Shown in pieces: positions 12,601-21,141 of a stretch of DNA of 64,000 nt. The notes beneath the pieces are model-generated. The model was given only the letters and a program-made list of their open reading frames with translations. It was not told the DNA's origin and made no database searches. This stretch comes from Serilophus lunatus (taxonomy: Eukaryota; Chordata; Aves; Passeriformes; Eurylaimidae), in NCBI GenBank assembly GCA_013399895.1, contig VXBA01002409.1, forward strand, positions 1 through 64,000, given 5' to 3'. The position numbers were made by a program, and so were the translations under genes. Position 1 is the stretch's first letter, and each line of letters starts with the position of its first letter.

Positions 12601-15100
12601 CCTTGGCAGGTTGAGGCCGTCTCCGACTCGGATACAGAGAGCCGGAGCCAGAGGGAGTTCCATTCCATCGGGGTGCAGGTGGAGGAGGACAAAAGGTATC
12701 ACATGGCTGGACTGGGCTGAGAGCTGACACATTCGCTGCACTGGGGCTACCTAGGGGCTACCTGAGCTCCACACACCACCACTACCCCACAGCGACTTTT
12801 CCCTCTCTCCTCTGGCTGAGACCCCAGAGCTCACCACCATCCCCATCCCAGACCATCTGCCCCCACGCAGGGCAAGATCTGGCTTTCCCTTTGCCCTCGC
12901 TGCTGCCCAGGGAAGGGTCTGCCCTGTTCCTGCCCTGTGCTGAGTTTCCTCCACTGGGCTCAACCCTGGGCTTTTAGCCCACACCTTATGCAGGTGAACC
13001 TTTGGGCATTTCTGCAGCTAACCGTGACATTTTGGCCGGGGTGGGAATGCCAGGTGTGCCAGGACCTGCGTGGCCTGCGGGAGGGGAGCTCCGGCACCGT
13101 GCCCACACAGCCTGGTACAGGCTGCTCTCCATCCTCAGTCCAGCACTGGTAACCATGGAAACGGGCTAAGAGCAGAGGAGATGAGGGACTGACGGGTTGC
13201 AGCTGCTCAGGGTTGTCCCCAGGGGCCCTAAACGCTCCGGGATCCACACTGGCACTGCCAGCCCCATCTTGCCTGTGGGCATCCCACACCCTGTCCCTGC
13301 CCACCGTGGTACCTGGCGGGGGGGAACAGGACCATGGGGATGTCCCCAGCGGTCGTGAGGATCCCCACGCGCTCTCGCTCTCCGCAGGCGGGCGCGATTC
13401 AAGCGCTCCAACAGCGTGACGGCGGGGGTGCAGGCGGACCTGGAGCTGGAGGGCTTCACCGGCCTGGCCGTGGCCACCGAGGACAAAGCCCTGCAGTTCG
13501 GGCGCCCGTTCCAGCGGCACTCCTCGGAGCCCGAGTCCGGCCGGCAGTACGCCGTGTACAAGACGGTGCACACGCAGGGGCAGTGGGCGTACCGGGAGGA
13601 TTACCAGCTGCAGTACGACACGGTGGAGGTGCCCCGGCGGGATGCCTGGATAGAGCGGGGCTCCCGCAGCCTCCCCGACTCCGGCCGCGCCTCCCCCTGC
13701 CACCGGGATGGGGAATGGTTCATCAAACTGCTGCAGGCGGAGGTGGAGAAGATGGAGGGTTGGTGCCAGCAGATGGAGAGGGAGGCTGAGGACTATGACC
13801 TGCCCGAGGAGAGTGAGTTGGAGGGGCTGTGGGCTCAAGAGGGACTGGGGGTCCTGTAGAGCTGAGGGGGCACAGCCATCACCCTGCAGTGTTGCCACCT
13901 TAGAACATCCCCCCTTATCAAGTATAAAGGGTTTGGGTGAGGGAAACTCCCTGGAGCCAGTGTGGTGTGGAGGAGGGATGAGACACCACATGGATTGGGG
14001 GAGTCTGAGCTGCTCGTGCCGTCCCACTGTCCCTGGGGACGCAGGTCCCCACTGTGCAGGGGCGAGGCTCCATGCAGGAGTGCTGACTGTCTGCTCTCCC
14101 TGCTCCAGTTCTGGAGAAGATCCGGAGTGCGGTGGGCAGTGCCCAGCTCCTCATGTCCCAGAAGGTGCAGCAGTTCTACCGCCTCTGTCAGCAGAACATG
14201 GTGAGTGTGGGCAGTGGTGCCGGGGCTCAGCCATGGTGGGTTTGTACCACCGTGGAAGAGAGCTGGATATAGAGCCTCTCCCAGCAGAGCCAATGTCCCA
14301 TGGGTGGACATGGATGACACTGTGTCCCTCTGTCCCCACAGGATCCCAATGCATTCCCTGTGCCCACCTTCCAAGACCTGGCTGGCTTCTGGGATCTCTT
14401 GCAGCTCTCCATTGAAGATGTCAGCATGAAATTTGCAGAGCTCCAGCAGCTCAAGGCCAATGGGTGGAAGATTGTGGAGCCCAAGGTAAGGGCAGGACTC
14501 TGGCACTCGTCCCTGTCACCTCTCCCTCCCTCCTCCTCCCCAAACACACCAGCACCCAAATCACATCTGAGCTGTCATCAGTGACTGCTTTTCACAAACA
14601 CTGGAAAAACAGAACTGGGAAAAAGTGAGGCTAAAGGAGGCCTGTTCTCCCACTGAGGTGTCCCAGCTGCCTGCAAAGGGCTGGGCAGGGTCCTGGCACG
14701 GGATGGATGAAGGGAAGCGCAGTCTTGCCTTGTAACTGGGCATATGTGGGAGGGGCTGTGGAGCCTCTCGCCATGGCTTTGGCACCCAAGGCAGCGCCGT
14801 GCATTGACACTGGCTGTGCCAAGCCCGCTGGTCTCCCCATTCCTGTGAGATCCAAACCTGAAGTCCCCATTGTCTGTGCAGGAGGAGAAGAAGGTGCCTC
14901 CCCCGATACCAAAGAAGCCGCCGCGCTCCAAGGTGCACCCGGTGAAGGAGCGCTCCCTGGACTCGGTGGACCGGCAGCGGCAGGAGGCTCGGAAGCGGCT
15001 CCTTGCAGCCAAACGAGCCGCGTCCTTCCGCCAGAGCTCGGCCACCGAGAGCGCGGACAGCATCGAGATCTATATCCCCGAGGCACAGACCCGGCTGTGA
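8622..15100 (+). CDS. DLGAP3: DLGAP3 (SAPAP3/GKAP3), postsynaptic scaffold, complete coding region in 10 exons
   Basis: DLGAP3 links PSD-95-type MAGUKs to Shank and Homer in the postsynaptic density. Coding exons: 8622-9641, 10554-10756, 11208-11322, 11440-11674, 12161-12501, 12610-12695, 13388-13812, 14109-14200, 14342-14485, 14882-15100. All junctions are GT-AG and the phases join into 959 codons, near the roughly 979 of human DLGAP3 as I recall it. The start is the ATG that opens MKGYHGER, matching the family N-terminus; an in-frame ATG 15 bases upstream is less likely. Visible features: a run of 12 His (193-204) before a basic stretch; two guanylate-kinase-binding repeats, RMRSGSY (361-367) and RMRSHSY (481-487); two SIGVQVE dynein-light-chain-type motifs and a related TAGVQAD (about 634-680); the GKAP homology helices (about 785-885); and a C-terminal TRL that binds the Shank PDZ domain. 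Introns are short, as in avian microchromosomes. No frameshift or internal stop is present. Confidence 0.97.
10554..10756 (+). CDS. DLGAP3: DLGAP3 coding exon 2
   Basis: The acceptor is TGCTCCAG/GTGCCA and the donor is ACCAA/GTAAGG. It encodes residues 341-407 plus two bases of codon 408. It includes the first guanylate-kinase-binding repeat, RMRSGSYIKAMGD, whose serine is the phospho-dependent contact in this family. Confidence 0.93.
11208..11322 (+). CDS. DLGAP3: DLGAP3 coding exon 3
   Basis: The acceptor is CTCATTAG/GTTTGC and the donor is GGCCAG/GTAGGT. It encodes residues 408-446 and ends SYGRSFTTGQ, the counterpart of the SRSLTTGQ segment of mammalian SAPAPs. The start of the exon (FASRHYSDSYICN) is longer than the human DLGAP3 segment I recall, so this end may be a lineage or splice variant. 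Confidence 0.85.
11440..11674 (+). CDS. DLGAP3: DLGAP3 coding exon 4
   Basis: The acceptor is TCTCCCCAG/ATCAAT and the donor is ACTT/GTGAGT. It encodes residues 447-524 plus one base. It carries LDLPGCFRMRSHSYLRAIQAG, the second guanylate-kinase-binding repeat, which is nearly invariant in the family. Confidence 0.95.
12161..12501 (+). CDS. DLGAP3: DLGAP3 coding exon 5
   Basis: The acceptor is CCACAACAG/CCTTCA and the donor is GTCCAG/GTGGGC. It encodes residues 525-638. It contains the proline-rich RKAPPPIPPG segment and PGREELRSLARQRKWRPS, and ends within the first GVQ dynein-light-chain-type motif. Confidence 0.95.
12610..12695 (+). CDS. DLGAP3: DLGAP3 coding exon 6
   Basis: The acceptor is CCTTGGCAG/GTTGAG and the donor is AAAAG/GTATCA. 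This 86-base exon encodes VEAVSDSDTES to VQVEEDK. It spans the end of the first and all of the second GVQVE motif. Confidence 0.94.
13388..13812 (+). CDS. DLGAP3: DLGAP3 coding exon 7
   Basis: The acceptor is CTCCGCAG/GCGGGC and the donor is GAGGAGA/GTGAGT. It encodes residues 667-808, from RARFKRSNSVTAGVQAD to the start of the GKAP homology domain (WCQQMEREAEDYDLPEE). The linker before RRDAWIERG is shorter than the Pro/Gly-rich linker of human DLGAP3 as I recall it. Confidence 0.94.
14109..14200 (+). CDS. DLGAP3: DLGAP3 coding exon 8
   Basis: The acceptor is TGCTCCAG/TTCTGG and the donor is AACATG/GTGAGT. It encodes residues 809-839 (ILEKIRSAVGSAQLL to LCQQNM), a helix of the C-terminal GKAP homology domain. 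Confidence 0.94.
14342..14485 (+). CDS. DLGAP3: DLGAP3 coding exon 9
   Basis: The acceptor is TCCCCACAG/GATCCC and the donor is CCCAAG/GTAAGG. This 144-base, phase-0 exon encodes residues 840-887 (FPVPTFQDLAGFWDLLQLSI and onward), the core of the GKAP homology domain. Confidence 0.95.
14882..15100 (+). CDS. DLGAP3: DLGAP3 coding exon 10 (last, with stop)
   Basis: The acceptor is GTCTGTGCAG/GAGGAG and the stop is TGA at 15098-15100. It encodes residues 888-959, with the VPPPIPKKP proline motif, a basic helix (DRQRQEARKRLLAAKRAASF) and the terminal EAQTRL Shank-PDZ ligand. Confidence 0.96.
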   Translation, partial: EEKKVPPPIPKKPPRSKVHPVKERSLDSVDRQRQEARKRLLAAKRAASFRQSSATESADSIEIYIPEAQTRL

Positions 15101-15702
15101 CCGCAGCCTCCGCTTTTCTACCCGGACTGCACGGCGCGGCCGTAGCTCACTGTGATGGGGGGCCGCGGGGACACCCTGGGGCAGCTCTTGGCCTCACTCA
15201 CAGCTTCTCTCTTTTCTATCTTAAACCTTTCATGGATCCGACGGCGGGTGAACACAAGCCCGGTTCTGCCCCGTCCCCCTGCCCCCCGCCCGCATGCCCC
15301 TGCCAGCCTCTCCTGGGGTCCGGGGCTCTCCTTCCCCCTGCCCTCCCTGGGGCTGTGTCCCAGCTTTCTGTCCCCCTCCCACTCCCCAGCCCTTCTGCAC
15401 ACCCCCCCTGCATCCCAACCCAAAGAGAGGTGACCCTCAGTGCCCAGCCCCGCCGGGCTGGAGGGGAGGGGGCTGCAGGCAGGCCCCCCCCGCCTCTCTG
15501 TACTCAGTGCAATCCCCTGGTGTGCAGCAGGGACGGACCCCCCAGCCCCTGCCCGGCCAGAGACCCCAGCCCTGCTCCCCAGCCCTGCTGGGACACGTCA
15601 GGGACAAAAGGGGTCCCCTCGCTGCTCCCCTTGCCTGCGGCTCAGGTGCCGCGGGGATCCAGGGCTCCCTCCCCTATATACATATATAAATATAACCCAA
15701 GG

Positions 15703-15708
15703 AATAAA
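15703..15708 (+). terminator. DLGAP3: AATAAA poly(A) signal, proximal, DLGAP3
   Basis: A canonical hexamer lies about 600 bases after the stop, just beyond a TATATA-rich stretch. GT-rich sequence follows (GCTGTGTCCTGCCTGGTGGG), as expected for a downstream element. Confidence 0.6.
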
Positions 15709-16846
15709 CCAGAAACTACACGTGACCAGCGCTGTGTCCTGCCTGGTGGGACGGACCAGCGCAGCAGAGACCCCCGGTCACGGCGAGTCGCCCCGCTTCC
15801 CTCGCACGGAGCATCGCCACGCGCTTCTCCCCTTCCCGCTCAGCCCTCCTTCCCCTCTCTCCATCCCTCATCTGTCCGTCCTCCCCTCCTGCCAGCCTGG
15901 AGTCTGGGAGCACCTCTGCAGCGTGGCACTGGCCGGGGGCAGGGACTCCCATCCCCCTGTGCCTTGCTGCAGGTGGGAGGCACTTCCCTGAGGTGGTAGC
16001 GGTGGGGAGACCTGCCAGCAGCCCGTTCCCACCCGCAGTGCCAGGGATCACATCTGGGCTCGGCACCACCGGGTGGGATGGGAGCGTGGGCATGACCAGT
16101 AGCGAGTGCGGGGCTGCTAGAGATCACCCGGGGGGTGGGGGTCGTCCCTTCCCCCCGAGCTCCCACTGTCCTGTGGGATGGGACATCCCAGGATGGAGCG
16201 TGTACCTGGTGCCCCTCGGGGTCAAGGGACACCCCAGAATGCGGCTGCTCTCAGCTCCTCCCTCGCTGTGCACAGAGACTGGAATAGGGGGTCCCCAGCG
16301 GTCCCCTCCAGGGCAGAGCAGTGTGGTGGGGCAGGAGGCTGCATCTGCCCCATCCCTGTCCTCCTCCCCATTCCCAGTCCTTCTCCAAGCATCCTGTGCC
16401 CCCCTAGTGTCCCTTTTGGTGGCAGGAGGGGGGAGGACCCCACCCCTGTCTCTCACCCCGCCACGCCACCAGCCCCACACAGCATCACCAGCCACCCCCA
16501 AGGCAGGGCCGGTGGGTTCCAGGCAGCTCCTGAAATCCGGGGCCCAAACTCACCCAGGCTCTGGGGCAGAGCGGTGGGACCGCTGGCAGCTGGGGGGGGC
16601 CGGGGCCAAGCAGGAGGACGCCTCACTGGGGTCCCTTGGCTCCAGGGGGTCCGTCGGTGCTAAACACCTCCGTGATGGCAGCGCCCACTCAGCCACCCAA
16701 AGCCCTGTCCCAGCCCGCTCCCTCCGCACCCCGGATTTAGGGATGTGCCTGGGAAAGGCCCCCCCCCCCCGGCCCCCGCCCCGGCCAGCGCCGTGCAGTG
16801 ACCGTGACACGTGGCTCCCTTTTTATTGTAACGAATCGCCGCAATT

Positions 16847-16852
16847 AATAAA
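16847..16852 (+). terminator. DLGAP3: AATAAA poly(A) signal, distal, DLGAP3 candidate
   Basis: A canonical hexamer sits in a small AT-rich pocket (TTTTTATTGTAACGAATCG upstream) within GC-rich DNA. A T/G-rich run (GACTTTGGTTACTCC) follows. Such an AT pocket directly before the minisatellite suggests a real transcript end. Confidence 0.5.
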
Positions 16853-17029
16853 GACGACTTTGGTTACTCCGGGCCAGCAGCCGCCTCCCCGCGGGGACAC
16901 GGCCGGCGCCGGGCTCGCCTTTCGCCCGTCTCCCGTCCCTTTGTGTCCATGGCAGGTGGGAAATGGGTGTCAGTGGGGTAGGAGAGGGGCTCTGGCAGGA
17001 GCTGATCTCCCTGTGGACGGCCTGCAGGT

Positions 17030-17629
17030 TCTCCCCATGGAGATCTCGCACGGGTTTCCCCGTGAGTCTCTTCCCGTGGCTCTTTCCCTGCGGCTGTACC
17101 CGCGGGCACCTGCATGGATTACCCCATGGCTCTCTCCCAGTGGGTCTCTCCCCCTCCGAATCTCTCCTCAGGGATGTCACGCCACGACTTTCCCCGTGGG
17201 TCTCGCCCTGCGGTTGTCTCCCGGTGTCTCTTCCCATGGATCTCCTCCCGTGGGTGTCTCGCCGTGGATCTCTCCCCATGACTTCGCCCGTGACTCCCTG
17301 CGTGACTCCCCCCGCGTTGGCTTACTGCTGTGACATCCCCCAGCGACATCCTCCGTGGGTGTCTCCTCGTGGCTCTCCCCGTGAAGCTCCCTGTGACACT
17401 CCCGTGGGTGTCTCCCCGTGACTCTCCCCCCGCGACACGCGCCTGCGTCACCCCCGGCTCTCCCTCCTCCTGCGGGTCTCCCCCGTGCCCCCCCGTGTGT
17501 CCCCCCACCGTGTCCCCATGGGCGTCCCCTCCGCGCGCACACAGTGTGTCACCTCGTGTCCCCTCCCAGTGTGTCCCCCTCGTGTCCTCCATGTCACCTC
17601 CGTGTGCCCCCCGTGTGTCCCCCCCGTGT
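17030..17629 (+). repeat. Degenerate 12-14 bp GC-rich minisatellite running into the gap
   Basis: Units close to TCTCCCCGTGGGTG recur dozens of times, alternating between about 14 and 12 bases, and drift toward a CCCCCGTGTGTC-type unit before the gap. The array is strongly strand-asymmetric: C/T-rich on the plus strand, G/A-rich on the minus. Long open frames across it are repeat artefacts. It lies between the DLGAP3 3' end and SMIM12, where the SMIM12 promoter or 5' exon would be expected. Confidence 0.85.
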
Positions 17630-18102
17630 NNNNNNNNNNNNNNNNNNNNNNNNNNNNNNNNNNNNNNNNNNNNNNNNNNNNNNNNNNNNNNNNNNNNNNN
17701 NNNNNNNNNNNNNNNNNNNNNNNNNNNNNNNNNNNNNNNNNNNNNNNNNNNNNNNNNNNNNNNNNNNNNNNNNNNNNNNNNNNNNNNNNNNNNNNNNNNN
17801 NNNNNNNNNNNNNNNNNNNNNNNNNNNNNNNNNNNNNNNNNNNNNNNNNNNNNNNNNNNNNNNNNNNNNNNNNNNNNNNNNNNNNNNNNNNNNNNNNNNN
17901 NNNNNNNNNNNNNNNNNNNNNNNNNNNNNNNNNNNNNNNNNNNNNNNNNNNNNNNNNNNNNNNNNNNNNNNNNNNNNNNNNNNNNNNNNNNNNNNNNNNN
18001 NNNNNNNNNNNNNNNNNNNNNNNNNNNNNNNNNNNNNNNNNNNNNNNNNNNNNNNNNNNNNNNNNNNNNNNNNNNNNNNNNNNNNNNNNNNNNNNNNNNN
18101 NN
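17630..18102. other. Assembly gap (473 N)
   Basis: This is a run of N bordered by CCCCCCGTGT on the left and GGGGGGGGTGTGTGTG on the right. The flanks suggest that an expanded GC-rich repeat stopped the assembly. The first SMIM12 exon or promoter may lie inside it. Confidence 1.
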
Positions 18103-18150
18103 GGGGGGGGTGTGTGTGTCCCAGGCGGGTGCCCCCCAATTCCCGGCGCC

Positions 18151-18429
18151 ATGTGGTCCGTGCTGTGGGCGGCCGTGCGCTCCAAGGCCCCCTACGTCAC
18201 CTTCCCAGTGGCCTTCGTGGTGGGGCTGGTGGGCTCCCAGCTGGAGCGGGCCCTGCGCGGAGACCCCCCGGCCACGGCCCAGGAGGAGAAAAGCATCTCG
18301 GAGCAGCGAGAGGACCGCAAGCTGCAGGAGATCGCGGGCGAGGACCTGACCCAGGTGGTGAGCCTGAAGGACAAGCTGGAGTTCGCCCCTCGGGCCGTGC
18401 TCAACAGGAACCGCCCCGAAAAGAGTTAA
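18151..18429 (+). CDS. SMIM12: SMIM12, small integral membrane protein 12
   Basis: This 92-residue protein matches the length and pattern of vertebrate SMIM12 (C1orf212). It opens MWSVLWAAVRSKAPYVTFPV, followed by a hydrophobic span (about residues 14-34). A charged cytosol-type tail contains EEEKSISEQREDRKLQE-like sequence and ends in the conserved KDKLEFAPRAVLNRNRPEKS. One membrane helix is predicted. The molecular function is unknown in any species I know of. The reading frame is intact in one exon. A likely acceptor (TGTGTCCCAG/GCGGGT) at 18124/18125 gives a 26-base 5' UTR in this exon, so the first exon is upstream, possibly in the gap. It lies in the same orientation as DLGAP3 and converges on GJA4, the arrangement known in mammals. 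Confidence 0.95.
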   Translation: MWSVLWAAVRSKAPYVTFPVAFVVGLVGSQLERALRGDPPATAQEEKSISEQREDRKLQEIAGEDLTQVVSLKDKLEFAPRAVLNRNRPEKS

Positions 18430-18433
18430 TAAA
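18428..18433 (+). terminator. SMIM12: AATAAA overlapping the SMIM12 stop codon
   Basis: The TAA stop (18427-18429) is followed by TAAAGG, so the hexamer starts on the second base of the stop codon. Moderately GT-rich sequence follows (GGGTGTCCTGGG). If used, the 3' UTR would be only some 10-30 bases long. A better-placed signal lies at 18985. Confidence 0.4.
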
Positions 18434-19005
18434 GGGTGTCCTGGGCGAACCCCTGTCACCTGCACGGCTTCCACCAGCCTCCCTCCCGCACCTGCTGCTC
18501 CCCACGCTGCCGGGCCCATGGATTGAGCCCCAGGCACGGCCCCCAGGCCTCGGTGCAGGGCGGGCATGGAGAGGTGCCTGGAAGTGGGAATGTGTCTGGA
18601 ACTCCTCAGCTCTCGGCCTGGCCTGGCCCCTGGACCGCGGAACCCTCTCGGCTTGGTTCCACCAGTGTCTCCTTAGGTTTGGTTTCTGGAGGTACAAGAA
18701 CGTTGGACCCGAGTGCCATTGGATGGGGTGAGGTGGACCAGCAGCAGCAGGAGGAGCTGCTGCCCTGCTTCCAGATGCCCTGTGGCTCTTGGTGGACCCC
18801 AGCACAGCCCCCTGCTACCGTGGTGACACCCGTGGGAACCTGAGCAGTGGTGGAGATCTCTGGGCACCCCTGTCTGCGTCGTCCCTGTGAGGAAGGGTGA
18901 CAGGGGGAGGTGGAAGTCCAGGCCCTGCTCCGTCGTGGTGCTCCGAGCGTGGCAATGTTTGGGGAACAGGGGGATCTCTGCCACAATAAACTACTGTCAG
19001 TCCTC
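18430..19005 (+). other. SMIM12: Probable SMIM12 3' UTR
   Basis: This is non-coding sequence from the SMIM12 stop to just beyond the AATAAA at 18985. No other gene signal is present. The open frames here have no family resemblance. Confidence 0.5.
18985..18990 (+). terminator. SMIM12: AATAAA poly(A) signal, SMIM12 distal
   Basis: A canonical hexamer in CCACAATAAACTACTGTC is followed after about 25 bases by TCTGTGTCTTCTG, a good GU-rich downstream element. It gives a 3' UTR of about 0.57 kb. Confidence 0.6.
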
Positions 19006-19681
19006 GGGCCTCTGTGTCTTCTGCATCGGCCCCAGAGTGTCTTGGCTCAGAGTGTCTCTGCTCCCCGTGTGTTCAAGAAGGAGCTCCTGCAGGGGGACAC
19101 ATGCCATCGCTGTCCCATGTGGGCACTGAGCTGGAGGCCTGGCAGCAGAGTGGTGGGCAGGAGAGGGGGAGGCACCAAACCCCCAGCCTGCGCTGCAGCC
19201 GTGCCTCCCCTCCCAGCTCCCCTGGCCGCGTCATCTGCTTCCCTTCCACCTCCTTATCTCCACGTGAAAGGCCGTGGCAGCGCTGGGTGGGGTCCCAGGG
19301 GACTGGGGGGGTCCCGCTGGGGTGCTGGGCAGGGAGAGGCTGGCAGCAAGCACTGGGACCAGTGACCAGTGTCCCCTTCAGCATTGCTGGCCCAGCAGGG
19401 ACAGAGCCGGGGCAGGGATGCGTGCCGGGGCCGGGGTTATCGCCGCCTCCCAGCTTGTTTTTTCCCGTGGTGCCTGAGCGAGGCCCCGGTGCTGCCCCGG
19501 CCTTCCCCTCCTGGGGGTGATAAATCTGCCGTGCCCGGTGTGCAGCCCCGAGCCAGCAGCCAGTCAGCGTTTCTCACACGCTGTTCCCCAGCCTGGAGGC
19601 TCCTGCCCCGCTGACAGCTTTACTGCCCTGCTCCCGGCTCTGCCTCCCGAGCTGTCCCGGGCTGGATCCCTGCCCTCAGCC

Positions 19682-19716
19682 GGGCTCATGGAATGCTCTG
19701 GGCTCATGGAATGCTC
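19682..19716 (+). repeat. 17-bp direct repeat, two copies
   Basis: GGGCTCATGGAATGCTC occurs twice, separated by one T. It is a simple local tandem duplication. Confidence 0.9.
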
Positions 19717-21108
19717 CAGCCTCTGCTGCCCTGGTGTGTGAGGACAGCTGAGCCTGGGGTAGAAGGTATGGGAGGAGTCTGGGGATGATGGAAAGCCTGT
19801 GTCAGCCCTGTCCCACTGCCACCTTCTCTCTGGGGCTCACAGTGCCACTGCCTCATCCCCCTGGCAGGCTGGTATTGTCCCCTGAAGTAGCCCCTGCCCT
19901 TGGCCTCCTGCTTTCCCAGCATGGTTGTGGGGTGATGGCTGTTCCCTATTGTGTGCTGGGGTGGGAATTGTCCCGTCCCTTCCCCCAGCTGGGACCAGCT
20001 CGGAAATGTCTCCAAAATGGCCTTTGTTCCCCCCGCGCCAGAGTGGCTCCCCTGGCTGTTTATAGCCCATTGATCCTCCTCTTCCCAGGGCCAGCTGGGC
20101 ACAATTGGGCTTTGGGGGGGCCCCTCTGCCCTGTTTCCTCCCCCGGGGCCCACGCAGAGTCAGTCGGGGGAGGGGGCAGCTCCGTTGTGGTGGCCTCGGG
20201 AAGGACTGAGCCCTGGTGGTGACAGGCTGGTGACACCGATGGCACTTGGCTGGGCAGCCCCTGCCTGTCGTGCTTCCAGCTGTTTTCCGCGTGTCCAGGG
20301 ACTCCTGTGTGTCCTCCTGGTTGCAGGGATGCAGATTCCTAGAGACCCTTCGCCTTTCTCCTGAGCCTGCAGTGCTGTAAACCCACCCTTCCTCCCATTG
20401 AATCCCAACAATGGATGGGCGCTGGGAAGCACCAGCAGGACAAGAATAGGAGCCGGCAGGCATTCAAGGCTGGAGTAAGCAGCCACAGCAGCTCACGAAG
20501 GGTGAGAGGAAGCTTTGCTGAATAAACCATTATGGTAAAAACCTTCTCTCACAAGCCTGCCCTGGGCTGCTCACACGCAGCTCCTTGCTGTGGTCCGGTG
20601 GGTTTGTAATCCAGCTGTTCCCAGCACAGCCCAGCTGGGCACTGCTGTGGAAGTGTGGCAAGGAGCTGTGCCAACAACCAGCCTGTCCCCAGGAGGGAGG
20701 CCAGCATTTTGTGGGAGAGCTTGTCCCACTTCTGGGGTGTCCCTGTGTCTAGGGCTGGCTGTGGCTGCACGGTGCCATGCAGCAGGAATCGAACCTGGCA
20801 GCTACGAGTGCTCCCTGTCCCTGCCCAGCCCCTGGTGGCCGTGTCCCAGGTTCTGGGAGGCCAAGCTGGCTGTGGTGCCCTTGGCATGACGCTGTTGCCA
20901 TGCTGGCTCTGAGGGTGGCTGCAGCTTCCCTGCTCTGCCTGGGTCCCAGTTTGCTCCTGGGATCCATCGTGAACAGCTCGCGAAGGGAGCAGGTGGTGGT
21001 TTCCAGAGGCAGGATGCTGGCAGCGAGCTGTTCCCCCGGCTCACTGGGGTGGCTCAGGGGTCTGGGACAGCTGCAGTGCGAGGGCAGCACTGGGATATCC
21101 CCCCCAGC

Positions 21109-21141
21109 TGCTTGGCACAGCTCGGCACAGCTCGGCACACC
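21109..21141 (+). repeat. 10-bp tandem repeat, about three copies
   Basis: The unit CTCGGCACAG recurs, with a variant first copy (CTTGGCACAG) and a variant last copy ending CACAC. It is a minor local tandem array. Confidence 0.8.

Larger units (their letters stand above)
15101..16875 (+). other. DLGAP3: Probable DLGAP3 3' UTR
   Basis: This is non-coding sequence after the DLGAP3 stop. Two AATAAA signals, at 15703 and 16847, define a short (about 0.6 kb) and a long (about 1.75 kb) possible 3' UTR. The interior is pyrimidine- and C-rich, including a 12-base C run at 16759-16770. Which end is used cannot be settled from sequence alone. Confidence 0.5.

Noticed and set aside
14707..15999. 430-codon plus-strand open frame over the end of DLGAP3
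   Set aside because: It is out of frame with the conserved last exon and continues into the 3' UTR. A composition effect.
17119..18731. Very long open frames on both strands through 17.1-18.7 kb
   Set aside because: They run through the N gap (translated as X) and through a minisatellite. They are artefacts of repeat and gap.
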